Source: Bryobacterales bacterium
GTDB taxonomy: Bacteria; Acidobacteriota; Terriglobia; Bryobacterales; UBA6623
Reading direction: 5' to 3'
Assembly (NCBI GenBank): GCA_028819255.1
Contig: JAPPMB010000078.1
Location: 173,586-237,585, forward strand
Length of the DNA: 64,000 bases
Below are positions 40,978 through 49,480 of the stretch, in pieces. The notes below the pieces were generated by a model. It was not told the origin of the DNA, did not search any database, and saw nothing but the letters and a program-made list of their open reading frames with translations. The position numbers were made by a program, and so were the translations under genes. Position 1 is the first letter of the stretch, and each line of letters begins with the position of its first letter.

Positions 40978-42336
40978 TCACTGCGGCGGTCTGGCTGCAC
41001 TGCCCGGGGCGGCCACCGGCATCTGGGCTCCCACCCTTTCCCGCCAAGCTACGAGATCGGCTCGCAGCCTTGCGGCCAGTTCCGGCCTGCTGCTCGACAG
41101 GTTCTTCGTCTCGGAGATGTCGGACTCCAGATCGAACAGCTCGAAGTCGGTGTCGCGGCCCGCTATCGAGCCCTCGAACCACTCGATCAGCTTGTAGTGT
41201 CCCTGGCGAATGGCTCCCGCAGGCGGCATGCCGGACCCTCGATGGTAGTGGGGGTAATGCCAGTACAGCGCTCGGCCGAGTCCGGCCTGGCCGCCCTTGA
41301 GGATGTCAAGGAAGCTCTCGCCGTCGACTCCGGCGGGCGTCCCCGGATCGCCCAGGATTTCCAGGAAGGTCGGAAGAAAGTCCACGGTGGATAGCAGGTG
41401 GTCCGTCGTCGTGCCCGGTTCGACGCGACCCGGCCAGCGAACAATCAGCGGGACTCGGATGCCGCCCTCGTACAGCCAGCCCTTTCCGGAGCGCAGCGGA
41501 TCCTGTCGCGCGTAGGTCTCCTTGCCGCCGTTGTCGGAGTAGAAGACGACCATGGTCGTCGTCCGCAGGCCGAGTTCGTCGATCTTCGCCAGGAGCTGTC
41601 CGACGCCGTCGTCCAGGCGCTCGACGATGGCGGCGAGCGCAGGCAGGATCTCCAGCTTCTCAATGAGCGCCCGCCCCTCGTAGGAGGCGGTCCGCCTGCG
41701 ACTCTCGATGATCGGCTCGTGGATGGAATTGTGGGGCAGGTAGAGGAAGAACGGCTGGTCTCCGTGTTCCTCAAGGAAGCGGACGGCATGGTCCGTGATC
41801 CGCTGCACATTGTGAGGATCGACTTCCGGATCGCTCTCACCGACGATCGGCTTGTAGGTCACCAGGACTTCATCGAACCCCTGCTTGTCGGGATTGAACG
41901 GCAGGCTGTCGGGAGGACGCTTGTCCTGGCTGAGGTGCCATTTTCCGAAGTGCGCCGTCCGGTAGCCGTTGCGCTTGAAGACCTCTGCCAGCGTCACGAT
42001 CTCCAGGTCGAGGCGTTTGTGCCAGTCAGGCTGCCGCAGCGGCTTGCCGACGGGATTCGAACCCCTGATGTGATCGGTCAGGTGCAGCCGCGCTGGGTAC
42101 TGGCCGCTCATCAGCGCGGCGCGGGTGGGCGAGCACACCGCGGCTGCGGAGTAGGCGTTCGTGAACCGCAGCCCCTCCGAAGCGAGCCGGTCAATGTTGG
42201 GCGTGCGGTAGGCGGCGCCTCCATACGCACCCACCTGGCTCCATCCCAAGTCGTCGGCCAGTACGAAAACGACGTTCGGTCTTGCTTCCGCGAAGCCCGA
42301 GGCGGCGAGAACAAGGACCAGCGCAAGCGGCCGCAC
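40978..42336 (-). CDS. Sulfatase (arylsulfatase family), secreted
   Basis: ARPNVVFVLADDLGWSQVGAYGG; AVCSPTRAALMSGQYPARL (CxPxR); HFGKWHLSQ. Start placed at GTG 42336 by signal peptide. Confidence 0.93.
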   Translation of the reverse strand: MRPLALVLVLAASGFAEARPNVVFVLADDLGWSQVGAYGGAAYRTPNIDRLASEGLRFTNAYSAAAVCSPTRAALMSGQYPARLHLTDHIRGSNPVGKPLRQPDWHKRLDLEIVTLAEVFKRNGYRTAHFGKWHLSQDKRPPDSLPFNPDKQGFDEVLVTYKPIVGESDPEVDPHNVQRITDHAVRFLEEHGDQPFFLYLPHNSIHEPIIESRRRTASYEGRALIEKLEILPALAAIVERLDDGVGQLLAKIDELGLRTTTMVVFYSDNGGKETYARQDPLRSGKGWLYEGGIRVPLIVRWPGRVEPGTTTDHLLSTVDFLPTFLEILGDPGTPAGVDGESFLDILKGGQAGLGRALYWHYPHYHRGSGMPPAGAIRQGHYKLIEWFEGSIAGRDTDFELFDLESDISETKNLSSSRPELAARLRADLVAWRERVGAQMPVAAPGSAARPPQ

Positions 42337-42449
42337 GGCGGCAAGTATACCGAGGTCTGAGTGTTCCGGCGGCCGTCCCGGACATGCGGTCGGATGGCCG
42401 GGGGGACGGAGCCGCGGCAGGTGACCGGCCGGCCCGGTGATTCCTCCGC

Positions 42450-44186
42450 CTATCGCCTGCTGACGTCGACCTGCCACGGACCCGTGACTTCCGAGCCGAT
42501 TTCCAGCCTGGCCTCAAACGTGCCGTCTCCGGGCCGCAGCGCCACTCCCTCGAAGCGCACCTGCGTGGCCCCTTCCGCAACCGCGGCCGTCTCCGTGGCG
42601 TCCCCGAACGCGATCGATGCCGCACCCGAGGCCGGAGCGGGTTTCGCGAACCGCACCTCGATGTCGTAAGGACCCTCGGACATGCTGGTGACCTCCCAGT
42701 GGCCCAGCACCCTGTCGTTGCGCCCCCAGCCGTCCTGCGTGACCATTCGCCAGTCTTGGCGGGTCAGCGTGACGTGCGGCTGCGCATCGCTGCCCAGAGC
42801 GAACCGCACGGCATCGAAGCCGCGGCTCGCAGACACGTCCGCGAGCCATTCCTCGTAGCCGGCCTTCAGGCGCTGGACCACGTCCGGCAATTCCGCCGCC
42901 AGGTCGGTTGCCTCTCCCGGGTCCTCAATGAGGTCGTATAGCTCGACCGGGGCGTCCGGCGGGGCGGGCCGGCTGAAGCTGAGCGCCTGGACCAGCTTGT
43001 ACCGCTGCTCGACCGCGGCGAAGGCCCGATACCGTTCCGGCGCATTGCCCCTGTGCGCCTGAACGAAGTAGGTCCGCTCCGGGAGCGACGTGACCTCGCC
43101 CTCCCACAGCGGCAGGAGGTTGATCCCGTCGACCTCGATCTCCGGCGGCTTGGCAACCCCGGCTGCCGCGAGCAGTGTCGGCGTGATGTCGATGTGGGCG
43201 CCCATCTGGTCGATCTTTGCCGGTGCAAGCCGGTCAGACCACCGGACTAGGAAGGGGACCCGAATGCCGTTGTCGTACACGCTGCCCTTCTGCGCCCGGA
43301 GACCGGCGTGGTAGAGGCGCGTCGTCGGCCCGTTGTCGGTCATGAAGATGAAGACCGTGTTCCCGGAAAGGCCGATGGAGTCCAGGTGGTGCGCCAGCTT
43401 TCCGACATTCTCGTCGATGTTCGTGATCATGCCGTAGATCCGCGCGTCCTTGTCTGACAGGCCCTGGCGGGCGTAGGGCTCGCGATAGGAGTCGGGCACC
43501 AGGTAGGGGGAATGCGGCGCGTTGGTGGGAATGTAGGCGAAGAACGGCGTCTCGCCTCCTTCGCCGATCCAGCTGATGGCCTCGTCGAAGTAGATGTCCG
43601 TGCAGTACCCCTCGTACTGCCGCTCCACGCCGTTGTGCATCAGAATCGGGTTGAAGTAGTCCGTTCCCTCCGGGTCGGACGGCTGGCCGATTCCGCCGCC
43701 CTTGTGGACGACCGATTCCTGGAACCCCTGGTCGACCGTCCTCTGAGGGTGGTTGTCGCCCAGATGCCACTTGCCGAAGATCCCGGTGCGGTAGCCGGCC
43801 TCGCCGAGCATCTCCGCGATCGTGACCTCCGCCGGGTCCATCATGGCCCGCCCGAGATAGGTGTCCACCACGCCTGTCCGGTAGTTGTAGCGGCCCGTCA
43901 TCAGCGCGGCTCGGGTCGGGGCGCACACGGGCGACACGTAGAAGCGGGTCATCTCGACACTCTCTCCCGCCAGGGTGTCAAGATTCGGGGTCTGCAGGAC
44001 GGGGTCGCCGTGAGAGCCGAGTTGGGACCAGCCCTGATCGTCGGTCATGATCAGGACGATGTTCGGTCTGCCGGCGGCATGCTCCACAGAGTCGCCGCAT
44101 GAGGCGAGCAGGCCCGCGAGGAGCACGATGTACGGGGCTGGTTTCCACACAGAAACAGCCTGACGCACCGCCAGGGCGGGAGTCAA
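42450..44186 (-). CDS. Sulfatase (arylsulfatase family) with C-terminal beta-domain, lipoprotein-type signal
   Basis: LLAGLLASCGDS lipobox; RPNIVLIMTDDQGWSQLGSHG; SPVCAPTRAALMTGRYNYRTG; GIFGKWHLGDNHPQ. Confidence 0.93.
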   Translation of the reverse strand: MTPALAVRQAVSVWKPAPYIVLLAGLLASCGDSVEHAAGRPNIVLIMTDDQGWSQLGSHGDPVLQTPNLDTLAGESVEMTRFYVSPVCAPTRAALMTGRYNYRTGVVDTYLGRAMMDPAEVTIAEMLGEAGYRTGIFGKWHLGDNHPQRTVDQGFQESVVHKGGGIGQPSDPEGTDYFNPILMHNGVERQYEGYCTDIYFDEAISWIGEGGETPFFAYIPTNAPHSPYLVPDSYREPYARQGLSDKDARIYGMITNIDENVGKLAHHLDSIGLSGNTVFIFMTDNGPTTRLYHAGLRAQKGSVYDNGIRVPFLVRWSDRLAPAKIDQMGAHIDITPTLLAAAGVAKPPEIEVDGINLLPLWEGEVTSLPERTYFVQAHRGNAPERYRAFAAVEQRYKLVQALSFSRPAPPDAPVELYDLIEDPGEATDLAAELPDVVQRLKAGYEEWLADVSASRGFDAVRFALGSDAQPHVTLTRQDWRMVTQDGWGRNDRVLGHWEVTSMSEGPYDIEVRFAKPAPASGAASIAFGDATETAAVAEGATQVRFEGVALRPGDGTFEARLEIGSEVTGPWQVDVSRR

Positions 44187-44215
44187 GACCTACGGCATCG
44201 AGGGGTCCGAGGCGG

Positions 44216-45007
44216 CTACTTCCAGGTGACCTCCATCGCGAAGAAGTGATCGAAGACTTCGCGACCGGGGTGATTGGCTTCGTTCTTCTCCGGGCTCCGG
44301 ATATAGAAGTCCAGCTGCTGCAGGGCCGGGTTCACCGCGCCGGCCGGAGAGCTCTTCCCTTCCAACGGGTAGTTCGCCACGAGATCCCTGCTCCGCATGC
44401 CCTGCGTGACCATGAAGTGGATCTCGTAGTCCTCGTAGAGCGGTTCGCCGTTCAGGGTGGCGGACCCGATGCCCCAGCCTGCCACGTACAGCAGGCTCTT
44501 CGGCCAGTTGGCATCTCCGCAACCCGAGTCTCCGTGCTCGAAGAGATACGCGGCGATTCCGCCGTCCTGGCACGGCGAGAACTCCTTGATTTCCTCCAGG
44601 TCGATCACGTAGGCGCCCTCCGGAAGCTCAAGCTCCGCGCGAAACGTTCCCGTGTTCTCGATCTCGTTGACATCGATCTCGGCGGTGCCGCCGACGGCAC
44701 GGAGGTTCTTGCCGTCGTTTCCCATGTGATCCCATGGGCTCTCGTCGTTGAGCGTGCCCGCCTGGTGAATCCGACTGCCCGAGATGATGAATCTCCCGTC
44801 ATAGAGGTCGTGCTGGCCGGGCTCGTACAGTCCCATCGCGGTGCCTGGCTGACTGCGGGGCCCCTTTTCCGGCTCCTGCGTCGGCGGAGATGTAGCTGGT
44901 GGGGCGCCGCATCCTGCGATCAGCAGCGCGAAAGCCGAGAATGTGGCCACAAGCGCGGCGATTCGTTGAGCGGCAATGTCGGTTCGCCGACCGGGTCGAG
45001 TCGTCAT
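44216..45007 (-). CDS. Lipoprotein of unknown function
   Basis: FALLIAGCGAPPA lipobox; no family recognised. Confidence 0.7.
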   Translation of the reverse strand: MTTRPGRRTDIAAQRIAALVATFSAFALLIAGCGAPPATSPPTQEPEKGPRSQPGTAMGLYEPGQHDLYDGRFIISGSRIHQAGTLNDESPWDHMGNDGKNLRAVGGTAEIDVNEIENTGTFRAELELPEGAYVIDLEEIKEFSPCQDGGIAAYLFEHGDSGCGDANWPKSLLYVAGWGIGSATLNGEPLYEDYEIHFMVTQGMRSRDLVANYPLEGKSSPAGAVNPALQQLDFYIRSPEKNEANHPGREVFDHFFAMEVTWK

Positions 45008-45036
45008 CGCTTGCAGACTAGCACGCCCCGACCACA

Positions 45037-46257
45037 TCAGAAAGATCCTGTTGGGACGGGAGAAATCGCCTGGTTCGCGCGTGCGGTCACATGCTCTACG
45101 AGCCCATCAAGCCAGCGCGCCGCCTGTGGCGCGCCCGCTTCCGCGGACTTGATCGCGTCGAGGTGGCTCTTGCCGGCGTCCCGTGCCCGGATGTACGGCT
45201 CCAGAAACTCGCGGGGAGGCTCTCGCGGGTCGACGGAAGTCTCCAGCGCCCTGCGCAGCGAACCCCAGCCGTCCACGAGAACGCGATGCTCCCGGGACGG
45301 GGTCCGCCCCCGAGTCCTCTGACCGGTCTTTTGCGGCAGCTTCTCAATGATCCGTTCCAGTCTCCGAATGCGCTCCGCGATCTGTGCGTTGATCCGCCCT
45401 CGGGCAGCTTCGTAGAGCCTGCCCTCGCCATCGTGGGCGCGCGGTGCGCGCACCAGTCCGTACCAGGCATCCAGGGCGCGCAGAGTGCCGATCAGCTTGG
45501 CAGTCACGCCGAAACGGCTCCTGAGGGACCCGTACTCGCTGGGCCTGATGCGCTTCGTGATTAGAGAGTGAGAATGTGAGGCCACGAGCATGTTCTCGCC
45601 GACGTTCTTCCGGATCACGGATCCGGCGGCCGTGACCGATCCGAACCCGACTTCGAGAGGCCCGACCAGCCCGCAATTGCCTCCGATGAAGACGGGGTCG
45701 GATTGCATCAGCACACCGCGGATGCCGCCGATGAGGCTCCCCCACTTGTCCCCTCGCGGGTCGAAGTTGAAATGGATGGCGCCAGAGCCAATCTCCGTGT
45801 GGTCGCGGCGCGACCGGCCTCCGCTGAGAAAGAGGTCGCAGAAGTTGATGAGCGAGCCGGCGACGCAACAGGACGTGAACGTGGTGTTCTTCAGCGCGAC
45901 GTTGTGCGCGGCCTCGGCCTGCTCTTCCAGCAAGGTCTCGGGGCGGATCTCCGCGAATCCGCGCACCTTGACGCCTTGCAGAAAGGTCGCCCCGTGGTAG
46001 AGCCCCGAGCCGAGTTCCACGTCCCGACCGATCTGGCAGTCGTGGACCTCGGCATGACCCGAGGTGCCGATCACGGCGCCGGAGGCGACGGACAGCCTCC
46101 GGCCGGAGAGCGTCGCATACCGGATGACCGCTCCCCGCTCGATCGCTTGCAGGTCTACGTCCTCGCCGATGTAGACACGTTCGGAGCCCCAGACCTCCAC
46201 GCCGCGGCTTCGGAGGGCGTCGACTCTCGCCCTGTTGCCGGAAGCATCGAACTGCAT
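45037..46257 (-). CDS. Left-handed beta-helix (hexapeptide repeat) protein, GlmU/acyltransferase-like
   Basis: YIGEDVDLQAIERGAVIRYATLSGRRLSVASGAVIGTSGHAEVHDCQIGRDVELGSG hexapeptide pattern. ATG at 46257. Confidence 0.75.
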   Translation of the reverse strand: MQFDASGNRARVDALRSRGVEVWGSERVYIGEDVDLQAIERGAVIRYATLSGRRLSVASGAVIGTSGHAEVHDCQIGRDVELGSGLYHGATFLQGVKVRGFAEIRPETLLEEQAEAAHNVALKNTTFTSCCVAGSLINFCDLFLSGGRSRRDHTEIGSGAIHFNFDPRGDKWGSLIGGIRGVLMQSDPVFIGGNCGLVGPLEVGFGSVTAAGSVIRKNVGENMLVASHSHSLITKRIRPSEYGSLRSRFGVTAKLIGTLRALDAWYGLVRAPRAHDGEGRLYEAARGRINAQIAERIRRLERIIEKLPQKTGQRTRGRTPSREHRVLVDGWGSLRRALETSVDPREPPREFLEPYIRARDAGKSHLDAIKSAEAGAPQAARWLDGLVEHVTARANQAISPVPTGSF

Positions 46258-47193
46258 GATATTTCCCAGTTTCTCACGGCTCCTGATGCCCTGGCTTCGA
46301 TGCGCTCTCGGGATCTCCGCCGAACTGGTTCCGGCTGTGTCAGGACGGTTGACGCATTTCGACGGAATCCGGTTCAATGTGGCTACATGATCCAGGTCCG
46401 AACCGGCAAGGAGTACTTTCGCCAGACTAGGCCAACGTCGAGACTCGGAAAGGGACGAGATCCTACGCTGTGAGGCCGCCGTTGAGCGGCTCCGCGAGAA
46501 TCACGAAAGCCCTGGACTCCACCTTGAGCGACTCGGGAGCGCGTCCTAGAATCACTGGTTGATCCGGGCTTCCGGGAAACTGCGCGTGATCCTCGCTCCC
46601 GCCTCGGTGCGAGGTGTCCTGCGGGTGTGCGTTGCGCTTAACATGGAGTGCCACGGCACAATGTATGCGTGGTCGCGGCGACAGGGCTTCACACGAATCT
46701 CTATGATGCGGCGTTTGTCAATAGGGAGGCCTACCCCAGGAACGTAGGCAACGGCTCGGGTCCGGAGGACCTGCGGAAGCTCTGGATGCTGATCAGCAGG
46801 ATGCGCTTGTCCATGGCTCAGCTACCACGGTATCCGGCAGAGCGTCAGTGCCAAGACCGGTATGGTGTTTGTGGTGCCTTGTGGCGCTTCGACGTCAAAT
46901 GGCAAGCCGTGGCAACCTGGGCTCCGAGCCCAGGGACAATTTGGACGGTCTTCGCTCCTATTGAGCGATGGCCGCATTCCGGACCCAAGTCGGACCGAGG
47001 GCAGGACAGCAAACGTGAAGGGCGTGGAACTCGGAGCGGACGCCATGCAGATCGCCATGAGGCACACATGTCCTGACAATAGAATGGTCTCGCCTGCCTA
47101 GTGCCGATCCGGCAGCAGGCATTGCTCCGGCGTACGAGGAGGCACCACTGCGCGAATTTCAGAGCCAGCTCACAGTGTGACCGAACGCGTGCC

Positions 47194-47211
47194 GCGGTGG
47201 TCGACCACCGC
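47194..47211. repeat. Perfect 18-bp palindrome at the 3' end of the NYN gene
   Basis: GCGGTGGTCGACCACCGC is its own reverse complement; 11 nt beyond the NYN gene stop. Confidence 0.9.
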
Positions 47212-47222
47212 AACGTTCACGA

Positions 47223-48734
47223 TCAGGCCTTCGGAATAATCCAATCCTCAATCAACCGCTTTTCCTTGGGGCTCAATTTCACGTGGGAAGTATCAACCAG
47301 TTTGGATATATTGGACCCAAAAGACCTCGCTAGATCAACCATTTTAAGGCCTTGGTACTCTTCCAAGTTAAGACGCTCATTTTGTAGACGACGGAGGATA
47401 AACTGGATCGCTTTTCGGCTGACGGAATATCCTTCTTTGACTATTCGGTCACGAACATCCTTTGATGTCGTGTTTACATGGAAAAAACCTTGCGATGACA
47501 CTGATTCTAGGATGACTTCAAAAATACGGAAATAGACTTTTGATTTGAGTGGAGGAACATTGTAATTCCTATGAAGTCGCTCAACAAACTCATGTAGATC
47601 GGCATCGTCTCTACTGACCAGATAATCCCTACTCGACTCATCCGATGGTAGTGGCGGCTCATGGCGCTTAGGATCCCAGATAACGTCGTGACTTCCCATT
47701 TTGGTGTATTCTAGCCCAATCCTCCCTACAAAATCCGTGATGAACGAGCCGAAATTTGGAAATCCGAACCATGCTTGGCTGGGAAATCGTTGCTGCAGAG
47801 AATGGGCCAAGGTTGCACCGGGCACAGGTTGGGTCGCATGTGATACTTCGGATTTGATGAATCGATCAATCTCCTCGACGACATCGGGACTACGTGAATC
47901 GGGACTACGTGAGCCAATCACGGTGAGATCGCGCAATTCAACAGACCAAGATTTGTCGCTTCGCTCCACAAGTTTCAGTCTTTGATTCTGGCTTACTAAG
48001 GCCTTAACAAAGGCGATTAAACTGTAGAATCCATACCAGTTGCTGTCCGGAAAATCAGCTTGATTCCTAAATATCGAGTGGATTAGGTAGCTACGAAGAG
48101 ATCCACCTTTCCGAGCAATTGAGTCTTCCAATTTCTCAACAAGCTGCCTAAGTCGATGCTGATCATGCGCATCTATATTTTCTCCAAAGGCATGAGTTTC
48201 CAGCGCCTGTGCTACAAAATCATCAGACTCAATTACAGTATCTGCGATTTGAGTATATGCTTTTGAGGCGTCGCTTGGCGTAATTACCATCAATCTTCGG
48301 TCAAATCGTCTAAGTCGGAGCAGGACAGGCGAAAAATCAGAATCTGCAGACATTATAATGAATTCCTCGAAGGAGGGGTTCTGTTCTAAGGCATCGATGA
48401 TATCAAGGACCATGTGAATATCTGCAGAACTCTTACCCTGTGCTGTCAATGATGGACAGTCAACGACCTCGAAGGCAGAGCGCACAAAATCAATGCGAAA
48501 CCGCGAAAATGATGCAGGGTTCAAATAGCATTTCCTTAGAATTACTCGTCGACTGATGTCAGAATTGATCCTATCATTAGGGATTCGAGAAATCCAGTCC
48601 AACCATCGATTTGGATTCGTCGCAAAATAGTAAGCGGTCTTCTCTCCATAGTCATGCTGCAATCCAAGAAATATGTTATCGAAGTCCACGAATACAGCTG
48701 ATCGTAACGGCTCGTTATGGGTTGGTATCTGCAT
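47223..48734 (-). CDS. NYN (LabA/DUF88 PIN-like) domain protein with OST-HTH/LOTUS-like domains, AT-rich
   Basis: SAVFVDFDNIFLGLQ; SSADIHMVLDIIDALE; FIIMSADSDFSPVLLRLRRFDRRLMVITPSDAS (NYN motifs); VPGATLAHSLQQRFPSQAWFGFPNFGSFITDFVGRI (OST-HTH-like). Confidence 0.88.
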   Translation of the reverse strand: MQIPTHNEPLRSAVFVDFDNIFLGLQHDYGEKTAYYFATNPNRWLDWISRIPNDRINSDISRRVILRKCYLNPASFSRFRIDFVRSAFEVVDCPSLTAQGKSSADIHMVLDIIDALEQNPSFEEFIIMSADSDFSPVLLRLRRFDRRLMVITPSDASKAYTQIADTVIESDDFVAQALETHAFGENIDAHDQHRLRQLVEKLEDSIARKGGSLRSYLIHSIFRNQADFPDSNWYGFYSLIAFVKALVSQNQRLKLVERSDKSWSVELRDLTVIGSRSPDSRSPDVVEEIDRFIKSEVSHATQPVPGATLAHSLQQRFPSQAWFGFPNFGSFITDFVGRIGLEYTKMGSHDVIWDPKRHEPPLPSDESSRDYLVSRDDADLHEFVERLHRNYNVPPLKSKVYFRIFEVILESVSSQGFFHVNTTSKDVRDRIVKEGYSVSRKAIQFILRRLQNERLNLEEYQGLKMVDLARSFGSNISKLVDTSHVKLSPKEKRLIEDWIIPKA

Positions 48735-48774
48735 GCTAAGGTGGTTAGAGTTGTCTGGAAAGCCGACTGAGGGA

Positions 48775-48803
48775 ATCATACACCAATGTAATGTCTTTGT
48801 CAA
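48775..48803 (-). promoter_or_regulatory. Near-consensus sigma70 promoter for the NYN gene
   Basis: On the minus strand TTGACA - 17 nt - TATGAT (-35 at 48803-48798, -10 at 48780-48775), about 40 bp upstream of ATG 48734. Confidence 0.75.
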
Positions 48804-49480
48804 TAACCGTTCGGACGATGGGTGGAGGAAGTCCCTGATTGGCGTACAGCTGAATGTAGACGGCCGGACGTTCAGTGGGTGTTTGTGCTACAGAACAGAC
48901 GTGCGGGCTAATGTTCCGATCGGAAGGGAGGGGGTACCGGCCACGGGTATGGTCGGACGCGCTGTCGACGCGGCCTGCCGGAGCTGTGAATTGCTGGCGG
49001 GGGCCTTGCTGCGGTCCGAGGCGGAAGTACGGTGGATGGAGTCGCTGCAGGGGCAGTTGGAGAGAGCAGCAGGCACAGCGGGCTTACACGGCGGAGCGGG
49101 AGGAGCGCCCGTGGCAGGCGGAGGAGAACCACGGACACGAGTTGGCCAGAGCCTGCAGAATGGCAGAGGGACTCAGACCCGTGCATTGTGCCCACGTGCA
49201 GGGAGAACAAGCGGGCCGCAGTCTTGGCCAATTCCCGGTAGGGAAGGACCGGGACCGAGAGGAATCCGGGAGGGCCGCTTACGGGCTGGACGCAGAGTCC
49301 GGTGTCCGTGTCACGGGAGCCGAGCAGATTCTGAGAATCATCAAGGGCGATCAACTCGGCAGGACGCCTTCTGCCCGCCGGTGCGCAATCGTGCGCTTCG
49401 GCCGCGCCCTCGAGTGCCCCGCGAATCGCAGGCCAGGCGGTTTGGAATTCGCCTGGAACCGATGTACGGTGTAGGTCTTG

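Noticed and set aside
42045-42075. tRNA T-arm-like string CGGGATTCGAACCCCTGA
   Set aside because: Lies inside the sulfatase coding sequence (HIRGSNPVG) and no cloverleaf could be seen around it.
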